A stretch of DNA of 64,000 nt from Pohlia nutans (GCA_022496805.1 CM040093.1:8146213-8210212); one strand, 5' to 3'. Positions 9,997-22,000 are shown, counted from the first letter of the stretch. The notes: generated by a model from the letters alone, not told the origin. Numbers and translations are program-made.

Positions 9997-12681
9997 CTAA
10001 ACAAAAAACATAGAATGATCTGGGTGTTTAATTTTCAATTCTGGAAGTTCAATCGGATTTGCCACCTGTCCATCTTTAGAACTCTTTAGCGAAGTGGTAT
10101 CATATGCTCTTCCTGAAGTGTTAACAAACTTCATGTACCGTAATGCTAGAACATGGGCATAAGCTGCTGGGGCCGCCATCGAAATGGATGTTGTACAACG
10201 GCCAAACGTGTGGCAAAGGTTGTACGTCAACGATTGAATATCATCCGGCCGAAGGTTGTTTTCGTTCACCAGTACATGGTAGTGAGTAGGACGAGATGTA
10301 CCAATGAGGCCTGCTTGAGCGACGAGGAAGAAGTCGTAGCCGTTTGGATGGCATACACCCTTATCGACAACAGTACCTGGAAGTACGTTTCCGTTTTTTA
10401 ATCGTTCTTGGCCTCGAGGAAAGAAACGGGTATTGTGACGCTTCTGACAAACAATGAAGGTGATTCCTGGATTGTAATCTTCTTCAATCCCCTTACAAGC
10501 CTTTTTGAAGGCCATGAATTCAACTTCCAAACATTCTAGAAATTGGCTTTCCGCCAATCCATCCCTGTAGACAATGATTTGGCTGGGTTTGCGCCTTTCT
10601 GGGCCGTAATGTGTTGGGCATGAATCATAATAATCGAAAAGGCATTGTCTGACCATGCCTTGCAGATCTTGGATCATCTCTGTCTTGGATGGTTGAGATC
10701 TCACTTGCGTCGAATAGTGAAACACGTTTGGCCAATTCTTCGTCGCCACCACTGCTGCAATCGAAGGAACATTCGCATCCCCCGGTGAGCCGTGCGACAC
10801 ATCCATCCCGAAGATGATGGTAGATGCACCAAGGCATGTTGTCATCCCTCGCGCTAACGGTGAGCTGGACCCTCCAAACTTGAGATTGATTTTTAGCGCA
10901 AGATTCCCAAGATATTGATCATTGATTTGGCGAGGTTTGACCATGCACTGCGAAATGACCCCTATTTGAATCTCACAACGCTTCTTGAATGGAACATAAA
11001 GGGAACTGTCTTTCTCTGGTAATATGGCCAGGATAAATACAGGCATATGTGGTAAACATGATTCTTTAAGTTCGCCAAGTACTCTTGAAACACGGTCTTC
11101 AGGTGAATAGTGAAGTGAATTAGGAGCCTCCTTCACCACACAGTGGGGTCTTTCCATTCTCATACCTCGTTTGCAACAACTTGCCCTTAATTGATCTCCA
11201 ATGAATCCTCCGTCGTTGCAGCGAGGATCAAACACAACGACAGCCCAACGACCTATCACAGCTCCTCGGTTCAATTTCTTGTTGTTGAAATTCCACCGGC
11301 CATCTTGAGGTCGCTCAACCCTGCTGTCTCCGAATTCAAGCTGAGGTGCAGGTAACAATCTACCTTTAATACGAGCGAGCCTGTCCTCAAATTCGAGACC
11401 AAACTCTGCTAATAGTTCGTCCGAACCGTACTTGTTGACATTGATTGCGTTCTCACAAAGTCGTTGTCTCTCCTGTGGTCCCTGTTTGCAAGCAGCGATT
11501 TGAAGTTGCCGTTGCCTACTGGAAAGAGATCCCATGTAACGTTGCCCTTCGACAATCGTGCATAACTCCAATGGTAAGAAAGTGGGTTTCTTCTTGTTAC
11601 CAACATCTACTGCTGGGAGGTTTGGGTACTTAAGAACATAGCTGTAAGTATCATAATAATATTGCTCCACAAATGTTTCTTCATCTCTCACATTATCTTG
11701 GCCTTCAATAATCCTCCTTGTGAATTTGAGTTCTCGGATGGGCCGGTCACTAAACCCGGCAATTTTATGAACCCGCTTCGTTGCCAAATGTTGGGTTTGG
11801 ACTCGGACATTTTTTAGAATGCTTTTGGCTTTGGCCCAGTCTCGCCCTTGCATGTGAGATACGTCTCGTAGATTGAACCTTTCCTTGAGAAATTCGACAA
11901 CTGAGGTGGCGCGCAATACCGTAGTCATGGTGATATCGAGGTTGAGAGTCAACCCCATGCTAGTGGGTCTGACGCTAGAATGGTAACCTCGCCAACCAAC
12001 AATTCCCTCACCCAACTCAAGAATTGGACCCAAACTCGAATGAAAAAAGTTGTCCTTTACAAGAAGAAAGTTTTGACGTGCAGCGCTTTCACGAAGCAGT
12101 GTGTCCAGAACACGAAGGGCGTCGTGGGCCTCGCCTTTGCCTCGCATCATGTCTGCGATGGCTTTCATCCGAACCCAAGCAGCAAGCGCAATTTGGACAG
12201 TGTAATCTCTCCCTCTGGCATTAGTCTTCCTCCTCTTTGCATCATCTGCACTACCACGACGGCTACCTTGATCGCAGTCGTCCAAGAACACTGGAAACTC
12301 CTTCGAATTGAACGATAACTTTCCATAGGTAAAGAGTGTCTTTTCTCCATCAAATGCAAATTTCTTTCCCCCAAACTCCTTCACTCCAAATGTCTCAAGA
12401 ACCTTTGCCATCACGTCGCGAAAGATCTTCTTGTTTATCACAGCTGGTTTAATCAACACGTTGTACTGATATACGTCATCATCCTTCACCAATCGCGCAT
12501 TGAAGTGATTCACGATCAAATCAATGAAGTGTCCACTCTGGCCAAATTCGGGGCGTGTCGCAATTTTTGGCCCGAGAGCACGTGCATTGCTCTCGATGCC
12601 ATAGCCCGACAATCTATGGGGCTGAGTGCCTTTTGACAAAGGTGGTGGCGGTGGAAGCTCATGATCTTTCCCTCGGTCCAT
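9997..12681 (-). CDS. AGO4: Intronless Argonaute, AGO4/6/9 clade
   Basis: A single 894-residue ORF starts at the ATG at 12681 (context GACAATGGACC). In order: a Pro-rich N-terminus with GTQPHRLSGYGIESNARALG; linker/DUF1785 around 205-260 (FFHSSLGPILELGEGIVGWR); PAZ about 255-385 with PLELCTIVEGQRY; MID about 440-550; PIWI about 550-860. The slicer residues are present: D627 in GMDVSHGSPG, D707 in YRDGLAESQF, H843 in AAYAHVLALR, and a glutamate-finger candidate E668 in SKTEMIQDL. GMDVSHGSPG, VRSQPSKTEMI and the C-terminus HPDHSMFFV point to the AGO4 clade, which uses mostly 24-nt siRNAs in RNA-directed DNA methylation. Plant AGO4-type genes normally have many introns; this one has none, which suggests a retrocopy that has kept an open frame. 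A working, diverged silencing protein is likely, but expression is unproven. Confidence 0.92.
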   Translation of the reverse strand: MDRGKDHELPPPPPLSKGTQPHRLSGYGIESNARALGPKIATRPEFGQSGHFIDLIVNHFNARLVKDDDVYQYNVLIKPAVINKKIFRDVMAKVLETFGVKEFGGKKFAFDGEKTLFTYGKLSFNSKEFPVFLDDCDQGSRRGSADDAKRRKTNARGRDYTVQIALAAWVRMKAIADMMRGKGEAHDALRVLDTLLRESAARQNFLLVKDNFFHSSLGPILELGEGIVGWRGYHSSVRPTSMGLTLNLDITMTTVLRATSVVEFLKERFNLRDVSHMQGRDWAKAKSILKNVRVQTQHLATKRVHKIAGFSDRPIRELKFTRRIIEGQDNVRDEETFVEQYYYDTYSYVLKYPNLPAVDVGNKKKPTFLPLELCTIVEGQRYMGSLSSRQRQLQIAACKQGPQERQRLCENAINVNKYGSDELLAEFGLEFEDRLARIKGRLLPAPQLEFGDSRVERPQDGRWNFNNKKLNRGAVIGRWAVVVFDPRCNDGGFIGDQLRASCCKRGMRMERPHCVVKEAPNSLHYSPEDRVSRVLGELKESCLPHMPVFILAILPEKDSSLYVPFKKRCEIQIGVISQCMVKPRQINDQYLGNLALKINLKFGGSSSPLARGMTTCLGASTIIFGMDVSHGSPGDANVPSIAAVVATKNWPNVFHYSTQVRSQPSKTEMIQDLQGMVRQCLFDYYDSCPTHYGPERRKPSQIIVYRDGLAESQFLECLEVEFMAFKKACKGIEEDYNPGITFIVCQKRHNTRFFPRGQERLKNGNVLPGTVVDKGVCHPNGYDFFLVAQAGLIGTSRPTHYHVLVNENNLRPDDIQSLTYNLCHTFGRCTTSISMAAPAAYAHVLALRYMKFVNTSGRAYDTTSLKSSKDGQVANPIELPELKIKHPDHSMFFV

Positions 12682-13018
12682 TGTCTATCAGAGTTTTGTA
12701 TTTACTATTCTATTGTAGATACAAAAGGAAGTTATGCACGTGGTACGTGAGTATTAAATATATTGATTTGTATATAAAACATTTACAATGTAATTTCTAA
12801 AATGAATGGAGCTAAACAAAAGATTTATATGTTGTGTGGATAGTCTAAATGTAAAAGGCTAAAAGTAAAGGCTAAAAGTAAAACAATCAAGCTTAAAAGT
12901 AAAAGAATCTATTTTATTTATATAAAAGTAAAAGACTATAAAAATAATTAAATTGATTCTATTTGAATATATAAGTAAACATGGATCCCATGTGGAATCG
13001 CTCCATCCCATCTTACTA
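12682..13018. other. AGO 5' flank
   Basis: This AT-rich sequence lies immediately upstream of the AGO start codon on the minus strand. It contains a short AAAAGTAAAAG-type repeat at 12857-12930. No clear TATA box or 5' intron can be assigned. The flank ends at a TTAA-family element at 13019, leaving only about 340 bases of promoter before transposon DNA. Confidence 0.4.
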
Positions 13019-13534
13019 TTAACCACTAAAGGTCACAAGGTGTCCCTGGAATTGACAATTGGAGAAAATCCATTATAAAGTATTATTTGGAAGAATACTT
13101 TGGAATTGATATATAATAAATTGAAAGCTGTAGCTTTGAATTATAGATTCCATCCATATGGTTGAATTCACCAATGCTATCACTAATATTTTACTATAAA
13201 ATTTGAAAATTAAAAATTAAAATTCGTTCTAAATTTGATCACAAACAAAATATTAACATTTTTGAGTAAGATTTGTTGGAATGGATTTGAAATGAGATAC
13301 TATTGACATTGTGATATTTTGAATTTTTAGTGTTCCTTAAATTAATTGGATTTTTTTCTTATATTTTTCAATTTATTTTTGCTTTAATTATAAAATTATA
13401 AAAATTACATATTTTCACAAAATCACTTGAAAATTCACATTCATATCTAGAAATCATAAGATTTTTTGTGATAGAAATGTAAAATAAAAAATTGATTATA
13501 TAGCCATGGAGCTACAAAAAATCTTTAGAGTTAA
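13019..13534. mobile_element. TTAA-family element, about 516 bp, shares its right TTAA
   Basis: The left end TTAACCACTAAAGGTC and right end ATCTTTAGAGTTAA are decayed versions of the family terminus. The interior (CTATCACTAATATTTTACTA, then TTAAAATTCGTTC) is homologous to 61620-61760 in the element at 61513-62087. The right TTAA at 13531 is also the left TTAA of the next element. Confidence 0.6.
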
Positions 13535-13762
13535 CCCTTAAAAGGCCCTTAGGGTCCTCTTTTACAACCTGTATTTAGCCTTATAATTGTTCAATTGTAG
13601 TTTTATATATGAATTGTGATATATTGTTATATACATATTATCAAGATTACTAATTTTACTTTGTACTGAAAAGTGTTTGGACATTGTTATTTTGACGAAA
13701 TACCACCGAATACAAAATATACTATACGGCCCAAAAGGGCTTTCGGGCCGTTCAAGGGTTAA
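13531..13762. mobile_element. TTAA-family MITE, 232 bp
   Basis: The left end TTAACCCTTAAAAGGCCC and the right end GGGCCGTTCAAGGGTTAA are inverted repeats flanked by, or including, TTAA. It has no coding capacity. It abuts the preceding element with a common TTAA. Confidence 0.7.
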
Positions 13763-14048
13763 ATGCAAAACATTGATACATGCTACAAATAAGGTGTTTT
13801 ATCTTATGCCATTGAAATTAATATGATTGCAATGAGCAAAGAATGATTAAAAAAAGAAAAGGGTGTAGGTACGCTCAACTTGTACAAGCTATGTGCATGC
13901 ATCATCTAGATCTTATTAACTATATAGATTATATTTACATAGACTCAAATTGTGATTCAACAACTTGTAATGATGGTCTAAAGGCATTACGAATCATTTT
14001 TCATTCTATATTCCAAAGAATGATAAAAAAACTGCTGTTGAAAATCGT

Positions 14049-14156
14049 GTAAATTTAGAAATATTTTCCAATTTTTATTTAGAATTGTCAATAACAACCT
14101 TTGTAAATTTAGAAATATTTTCCAATTTTTATTTAGAATTGTCAATAACAACCTTT
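14049..14156. repeat. 54-bp tandem duplication
   Basis: Two almost identical 54-base units begin at 14049 and 14103 (GTAAATTTAGAAATATTTTC...). The identity implies a recent duplication. The surrounding 13763-14252 shows no gene. Confidence 0.85.
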
Positions 14157-14260
14157 GTTTATAGAAGAAACGACCTTTTGTATGTCGTTATAAAACATAT
14201 TTTTGATTCAATACTTTGTTTATAGATACAAATTGAGACAATTTGTAGCTTTAAATAATT

Positions 14261-15738
14261 CCCGGGTGGTGCACTCTACATTATGTTTGAGAATCACGTG
14301 CGTTCATGACCCCTTCTAAAAAACCCCTTGTATACGAGAAGTTATATGTCTAAATACCTTTGTATACAGATATATTTTGTTTTAAATATATGTTTAACCC
14401 CTAAAGGACCGGAGTGTTTTTCCTCCAAAAACACTCCAATGCTGCCATTTTTACTCCCCCATGCAAAAAATCCAAAAAAATGTGATTTTTTACCTTCTAA
14501 CCGTAAGATCTTGTGCTAAACTATTTGAAAAACATACACAACAAATTTCGTTGATTTTGACCGCACGGATTGCAAGATAATTGTGTTTGATGGAAAAAAA
14601 ACACCCCAAAAAAACACATGCCCGAAAATTTCAGATGCGTTTGACCATGGCTACATCAAAAAAACCTCACTACCGAAACTTGTCGCACTTCACTTTCACA
14701 TTCTATATGATGTTACTTAGTTGTGTACCAATTTTCGTTGCGTTTGGAGATGTTTAGGATGTTGAAGAACACCGTGCACTTGTTGGGGGTTTAGAAGTTC
14801 AAAAAAGACTAAATGTTTTTGGAATTGCAATATTTTTTACTTTCTTTATTTAAAATACGAATCCGGGCGGTGAAACACAAGTACATTCCATCCTCTATAG
14901 AATGGCGAAAAAAAATTTGAAAAAAAAATAAATCTCCAAGTTTTAGAAGACATGTAGCACATTTTCTAAGAATTTTGGGGGTTAGGGGGGAAATAAAGGG
15001 TGGAGGAAGGGAATTGAAGTGCCAACCCATTCCAATGTTCATGACCCCACTAACTCTCAAGGTGTATTGGCACGTGGCAGTCCCTCATTGGACGATTTTT
15101 GTTTTTTATTTTTAAAAATGATTTTATTTTTATTTTTTAAATAATATTTTTAATTATAAAATTGAAGTTTTAGTTTAAAATAATATTTTAATTTAAAATA
15201 ATATTTTTTCGTTTAAAATAATTTTTTTTATTTATTAAAAAAAATTTAATTTTTTTTAAAATATTATTTTTCAAAATTTTTAATGCGTTTCGAAAATGGG
15301 GTAGTCTTCTGCCCCCCACAGTCCACCCTATTTTTCACATGCCGCCCATTTTGTTGCCCCCCCCTAAAATTCAACTATTTCTCTATTGCCCCGCTGCCCT
15401 TTCTCCCGAAAAAAACACATTTCCCCTCATAACTTTCACATACGGTGTCGGAATTCAAAAAAAAAAAAATCCCCATTTTCGTGGCACATTGGGGAATCTA
15501 CTATTAAATTTCCTTCAAATTTTGATTAAAAATGTGTTCACCGGAACCTACCCGATTCTCTAAATGTCCTAGTTAGGACACTTGGTCCTTTAGGGGTTAA
15601 TGTAAGTATATGTGAATATTTTGAGTTCTAAATGTGTTTATTGTATGTATACGTAATACGGTTAGTAGTGTTCAAATTAATACCCCTTCTGTGCACTCAC
15701 GTATACTCGTACATGTTTAGTACAATGCAGCCCCCGGG
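14261..15738. mobile_element. CCCGGG-ended MITE interrupted by a TTAA element
   Basis: The left end is CCCGGGTGGTGCACTCTACA; the right end is TGTACAATG...CCCCCGGG with inverse CCCGGGGGCTGCA. Both flanks are AAATAATT (14253-14260 and 15739-15746), an 8-bp target duplication compatible with an hAT-like origin. Without the insert at 14394-15600 the host is about 275 bp. An uninterrupted inverted copy of 273 bp lies at 44524-44796. Confidence 0.8.
14394..15600. mobile_element. TTAA-family element, 1.2 kb, piggyBac-like ends
   Basis: The ends TTAACCCCTAAAGGACC and GGTCCTTTAGGGGTTAA are perfect 17-bp inverted repeats that include TTAA. In the uninterrupted host copy at 44524-44796 the corresponding site, read on the minus strand, is ATATATGATTAATGTAAG with a single TTAA (44657-44660). 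Here TTAA occurs on both sides, so TTAA was duplicated on insertion. TTAA duplication with ends beginning CCC is the piggyBac signature. The interior is AT-rich with no transposase-like ORF, so it is non-autonomous. Confidence 0.85.
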
Positions 15739-15746
15739 AAATAATT

Positions 15747-17045
15747 CCTAATCTATATGTGAAAATAAGATCTTAAAGTTGACTTGAAAAGTAAATTTTT
15801 AGATACACGCAAAGAATGGTTTGCCTTTTGAAAATTCAATTCATTTTCAAAATCTTGTTGGAAAATTAAAAATTAAAAATAAATCATATTAAAATATAAC
15901 TTATAAATGCTTTTAGATATCATATGCTTAAGTCGAAATGGGCACCACTAAGTTTGATACTTAATTTATTTGAATAGGATGACTTGTGCAAATGTAAGTG
16001 TTGAAAGCAAAGCTAAAAACATGGGTGTTGAATAAACAAATGATTGTGTAAAGTTCATAGTTTAAATTTTGAAATAAATTTGAGAAAATAAATTCCACTA
16101 AATTTCAATAGGTTGTTCTATAATTCCCTCAAAATTTCAACAATTGAAAAAATAGTCAATTTACGCCTAATTTGATCTATACATAGGGTAGAAATTAGCC
16201 AATATTTGATAAATGTATTATAAACTTTTGCCTAATTTATATTGTTATCAATTGATTTTGATTTAGAATATTAATTTTTCCAAATCTTTAGGAAAATTGT
16301 ATTGGATTTGCAAAAAAGACACCATTTAGTATATATGTTTATATATGTTTTATATATCATTTTTCAAGGTAAACTTACAACCTCATAAATGGCTAATACA
16401 CTAAAAAAAAGGTAATTAGTAAGAAATGTACTATTTCAAAACTCCGCTTACACCAATTTACATATGAATATTCACAAAAATAACATTTTATATTTTTTTA
16501 GTAAAAATTGGTGAAATGTATTGCTAAATATATGATCAAGCATCCATCTAAATATTTTGTAAAGTGCACTTCATTCAATCAATATTCATTAAACAAATTT
16601 CAAGGGAGATTGTGTAATACATCAATGAAAAGGACAAAAAAATGCACTACATGAATCAATGAGAGAGAAAAAATTACCTCCAATTTTTAGTGAACGGAGT
16701 ACAAGTGTTTACCATAGCCAAAGGGCAGGTTGAGCACATCAATGCCTAATTATCAATTAAAGTGCAAAAATTAAGTTAGGCACTACAAATATTCCTCCAA
16801 AACCCTTGTTTTTTCTTTGCAAAAAATTGTTTAAAAAAAAATCTTTAAATTTTGGCAAGCTTTTTTAGATTATTTTTTCCCACTTGCCTTTTGCCTACGA
16901 TATTTATTTATGGTTCCACATCAAAACTCAAAAAACATTGAGAGTGGTATAAGATCTACAAATCAATAGAATAAATATTTTGAAAGAGTTTCTATTATTG
17001 GTTAGGATTAAAAATAATCAATGTTACTATTTTTGATTTTGGCCC
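15747..17045. other. AT-rich intergenic DNA
   Basis: I see no gene, terminal repeats or convincing repeat-family membership in this stretch. Confidence 0.4.
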
Positions 17046-17068
17046 TTAACCCTTTGAGGATCATTTGC
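17046..17068 (+). mobile_element. Solo left terminus, TTAA family
   Basis: TTAACCCTTTGAGGATCA matches the family's left-end form, but no inverted partner is found downstream. It may be a truncated copy. Confidence 0.35.
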
Positions 17069-17169
17069 ATAATAGTCAAACTTCCTTGTTATGAGCAATT
17101 TTCTGGTTAAAATTTTGTAAATTTATTTAAAAAATATTTTAAATAGATGAGACTACATGTCTTCTTTTC

Positions 17170-17173
<4 letters not shown>

Positions 17174-17209
<36 letters not shown>

Positions 17210-17218
17210 TTTTTCCAT
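17174..17218. repeat. Poly-T tract of 45 bases
   Basis: An uninterrupted run of T. It could be the reverse-strand poly-A tail of a retroposed sequence, but no body can be defined to the right or left. Confidence 0.8.
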
Positions 17219-17644
17219 AATTTCTGAAACTAAAATGAATTTAATATGACTTTTTAGATCTATTATGCCAAAGAATCATAATAATTAGATAAATACTCCA
17301 AATGATCTCAATTCTTGATTAGGCATTTTAGACGTACACAAAAACTACTTAGTGTACTCAAAACAAAAAAAGTAAAAATTAATAATAAAAAATTGAAGAT
17401 TTGATAAGTGGATTTGCAATGTAGTGCAATGAGGACCTTATCCTCTTGAGTTTGCAAATGAAATAAAATGTTCAATATTTGGAACTTTCAAAATTAAAAA
17501 GTAATATAGAAACTAGACTTGATAAGTTTCATTTTCTTAATCGGCCTTGAAGGCAAAAAAATCTCATCTTCAAGGTTAAAATTGAGTTTGACCTCGAGTT
17601 TGGCTAGCCATATCCACTATATATGAATGATTGTCTTCAAAGGT

Positions 17645-17668
17645 TTAACCCCTTAACGTCCTTGCCAT
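17645..17668 (+). mobile_element. Solo left terminus, TTAA family
   Basis: TTAACCCCTTAACGTCCTTG matches the family start; the right end was not located. The flanking stretches 17220-17644 and 17669-18600 show no supported gene. A short direct repeat CAGTCCCAATTTCCGACC occurs twice near 18230-18267. Confidence 0.35.
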
Positions 17669-18714
17669 TTTCTCAACCGGGTTTCCCCTCTACGACACTG
17701 AAAATTTCAAACAACTTTTCCCGTCTCATGGATAATGCGTTTGTACAATGAATCGTATGTTCTCAAACCTTATGGTGTGAGTCATGAGATGAAAATGACC
17801 AATCAAAAAAGGAATTGTGGAATTGCGAAACGTTAGCATTTGACTATCATTTTGGGTAGCGTTGACTAATAAGAAATTTGGGATATGTACATTTGTTCTT
17901 TAAAAAAAATTAGTAGTGCTTGTGTGCAAGGCCTTCTTGTGAGCTAAAAAAATTGGGCATAATTTGAGATAATATATTTTATGGCTTGACGCTTGCAATG
18001 TGATATATTGGCCTTTTTGTGAGCAAAATGAAAGGCCTTGCAAAAACAAGCGTTCCATTTTGGAGGAATGGTTCAATTAATCTCGCCTCTCAAAAATTCA
18101 GTTTGAAGAGTTTATGTGATCTACTTTCACTCATAATAGCTCAACTACCTAAAAAAATCTCTAGTAGAAAATCTACGGAGCAACAGTGTAAGTATGAATG
18201 ATAAAAATACAGTCAACTCTATATAAGGTAGCAGTCCCAATTTCCGACCAGTCCCAATTTCCGACCCCTAGGATTGGGGGCTGGGTCCCAGAAACCACCC
18301 AACCTGGACCTAAAATTTTCCTAGGAACGTTCTAATTACGTCCATGCCTTGGAAAGTTGAGTGCTTCTGATTGGTGCAGTAAGCGCACTATTTTCAGAAT
18401 CCAACCTCTCATGAAAGCCAGGACCCTACGGGCGATTAATGGCCACTCTATGCTTTCAAGCTTAAAAATTCATAGAAAATTGTAGAAATGCTCAAAAAAT
18501 GTGTTTTTTTTGGGATGCCTTTGCACTAGCTTTGCGGAGCATCCAAAAATTATAAACTTCTTCTTTCACAAGCCTAAATATGCAAACCTGAAATTCAGAC
18601 GGAAATATGCACCACTACCTTATCAAGAGTAAAATGGCTGCTTGGGCAGTTAGGGTTAAGGGTTGAAAGTTTAAAAATTCCTTGATTTAAAAAGAAAAAA
18701 AAAGAGGAAAAAAT

Positions 18715-18758
18715 GAAAAAAAAGTAAAAGTAAAAAGTAAAAGTAAAAGTAAAAAGTA

Positions 18759-18786
<28 letters not shown>
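18715..18786. repeat. AAAAGT-type microsatellite
   Basis: Imperfect repeats of AAAAGTAAAAGT lie upstream of the FGGY kinase gene. The GC content rises sharply just after it (18785-18900), probably marking the promoter or 5' leader of that gene. Confidence 0.75.
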
Positions 18787-18790
<4 letters not shown>

Positions 18791-19011
18791 ACTGCCGTGC
18801 TCCGACGCTGGCTGGATGACCCGAGCTCGGGCGATGGAGGACCCGTGCTTCTGTTGCTTGTGGCTATGGCGTCTTCGCCATCGCCATTCGAGCTCTTCAT
18901 TTCACATTCGACTCTTCTAGCTTAGTTAGTATTAATGCCAAATTCTTCTTCCCGTGGATCGTCTTCTCTAGATCAATTCTCTGGCTGCAATCTTTACCGA
19001 TCGCTGCCAAG

Positions 19012-22000
19012 ATGATGGAATCGTCGCCGTTTCTGCGGACCTCCTCGTCGACACCAACGAGGAGCACCAAGTTCGTGCACAGCAAGTCGCAAACCTTCGG
19101 GGAAGGACGCCAGCTCTTCCTCGGCGTCGACGTCGGCACCGGCAGCGCCCGAGCCGGTAAGCACGTGGAATTTTTTCTAGGGAATTTTCTTGGAGTATTG
19201 GAAATTTTGATTGATTTTGCATTGATTCGGTTCGTAAATTTAAATAGAGAGGAGTGCATTTCGGCGTTTTAAATTCTGGTTAAATGCATTGTGGGGAAAG
19301 CATTAAAGGAGTACTATGAATGGGACTAGTTTCGGTGAGATGTTGTTTTCTTGCATGTGCGTTGTGAGATTCTTCGTCACAATGCAATGTTGGATTCCTG
19401 ATATTTAAGTATTTTTTAGGTTTAGAAATGTTGATTGATTTTGCATTGATTCGGTTTGTAATTTCAAATAGAGGAGTGCATCTTCGCGTTTTAAATTCTG
19501 GTTAAATTCATTGGAGGGATCCCATTGAAGGAGTACTACGAATGGGACTTGTTACGGTGAAATGCTGTTTTCTTGCCTGTGCGTTGTGAGATTCTTTGTC
19601 ACAATGCAATGTTGGATTCCTGATATTTTTTTTGTTGGATTTTTTGGGTTTTTTTTATGAAATTTTAGAGATTTTTTGGAGTTTTAGCGTCCGATTTTGG
19701 GAATGTTGCATTGATTTTTTGGTTTGGAGTTTCATTTCAAATAGATAGGAGCGGATGTCGGTGTTTTTAATCGTGGTTAAATTAATTGGAGGGAGAAGCA
19801 TTGAAGGAGTATTACGAATGGGACTATTTGACCTTTGTTAGATTTAGTATTGTAGAGTTGTGAACTGTGATGACGGTCGGATGAAATCGTGAATCTACAT
19901 CGAGAAAGACATCAGCTAGAAAGGTTCATAACCTAAAAGTTGTTGGAAGCAGTGGTTCGCTATGGTATTGTTGGCAGTATTTTCTTTCCCGGTGGTGTAG
20001 ATTTTAGTATAAGGAGGATCAATATTGCCATTACGTCAAGGCTCTAATTAATTACATTGGACATTAGTGCAAACAGATTTTACTTGACCTAAATGGATTT
20101 TTGCGTCCTTGAATGTTGCTATCAAGATTCTACAGGGTCAGCGGTGTGCATTGGCAGCATGCTAATGATGCTCATATGACCATTACATATCATCAAAGAC
20201 GGTTTTCTAGTCTAGGTTGTACTGCATGAATCTAGTTGGCTTGGTAACAGTCGATTTCTTAAGCTGGTTAACTTCTTCCTTACCACTGCATTTGTCAATT
20301 TGCCCTTTATGCTTCTAAATTTGGGCAGAATCGAAGTATGCGCGTTCAGCAGGGATAATCGACAGGACGTAGTGTTATAGCTGTTTCGGTTCTTGTGGTG
20401 ATCCTTGCTTGATTATAAGTTATCAGAAGTAATGGAAGTTGTCGTATCTGCAGGGGTGTTTGATGGAGAGGGCAAATTATTGGGGACTGCAAGCAGCCCT
20501 ATTCAAATTTGGAAGGAAGGAAAATTTGTGGAACAATCTTCTACAGATATCTGGCTAGCTATCTGCACCGCAGTGAAGACAGTATGCTCAAAGTACCATC
20601 TCAATGATTTTGATATTTGCGGCATTGGATTCGCAGCTACTTGCTCTCTTGGTAAGTCTGTGCTTACTTGAATTGTCTAGTGATATTAGGTAATATTGCA
20701 AACCTCGTGACTTCCAGCTGCAAGAACTTGAGTGTGTTCTGACGAGGAATTGCTTCGTTCTTGATTCAACATGTCTTTAAGAACATCATCTTGTTGTCGT
20801 CACAATGTCTCAAACTAGGCATTCAGAGCATTTGCTATCATTAGTTTCACAATGTTCCCTTTCTGTTAACCTTGCGACGAAGAATCACTCTCTTTTTCAG
20901 TCCTGGAAATTCTGACGGTTGTTAAGATTAAAGTTGTCGATTTTTGGTTTGTTCTTGCTTTTACTGAAATCTGTTCGTGAATTGCATACAGTGGCTATTG
21001 GCACAGATGAGTCACCTGTATCAGTTTCAAAAACCGGGGATGCAAGGCGTAATGTCATTGTATGGATGGATCATAGGGCTGAAGAGCAGGCAGAGCGCAT
21101 CAATGCCTCCAAGTCTCCAGTTTTACAGTTCGCAGGGGGTTCCCTGTCTCCAGAACATCAGGCTCCAAAGGTATTACACATTTTGTAATGATACACATTG
21201 CGAGTTTTGTGATACGACGTTCTAGATCAGCATGTCCTTTGACTTAATTGTTGACTTGCAACTGGATTTTTGTGTTCCTTTAAAAGTAAAGCTAAGTTTA
21301 GAAATCGCCCAGAGCTCAGAACTGGCGCACAGAAGTCGCTATGTATATGCTCCATGCATTGAACTTGGATGCTGGATATACTGAGCTTTGACTTCAAGAG
21401 CGAAGTTAAGTTCAGTTTGTGTGCACCCGACACAATTATGTCGACAATATTGGACTGAGGCTAGATATTCTAGCATTTTAGCAGACTCTTATTTATATAT
21501 ATTTATTCACGTAGTATAGAACTTCTTTAGATTCAATTCGAATAGTGGTACGAAGTCATACTCTGAATAACCTGGCTTCTTGTTGCTGTGCAGCTATTGT
21601 GGGTCAAAGAGAATCTGCAGGAATCCTGGGCTGTTGCATTTCGGTGGATGGATTTGAGCGATTGGCTCACATTCAGGTTTCAGAGCATGACTTTAATTTC
21701 CTTACTCAAAATTTTCACATCATTTCCGTTGGCATCAATTGTGTTCTATCGGGTCATGATGTAGCATTTCCTCATTGCAAACTTACTGAAGGATACAGAG
21801 GATGTATCTGTTTAGTTGATCAGTTTGGTCTCATCAAAGGTCACTTCAGCTTTACTTTTGGTCTTCTCAATGCACACGCTACCCAACATGAAGTGAATGT
21901 AGAAGTAGTAAATATTTGCCAGGGTACAGGTCTTGACAGTAACCATGTCCTTATTATATGGAAGAATTCCTTTGCATTGCTTCCTGCGCATCACAAATAG

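Noticed and set aside
10153..12800. Plus-strand ORFs across the AGO gene
   Set aside because: They are antisense shadows of the AGO coding sequence.
18653..18668. GGGTTAAGGGTT as a TTAA-element terminus
   Set aside because: The TAAAGG part of the terminus is absent and there is no partner.
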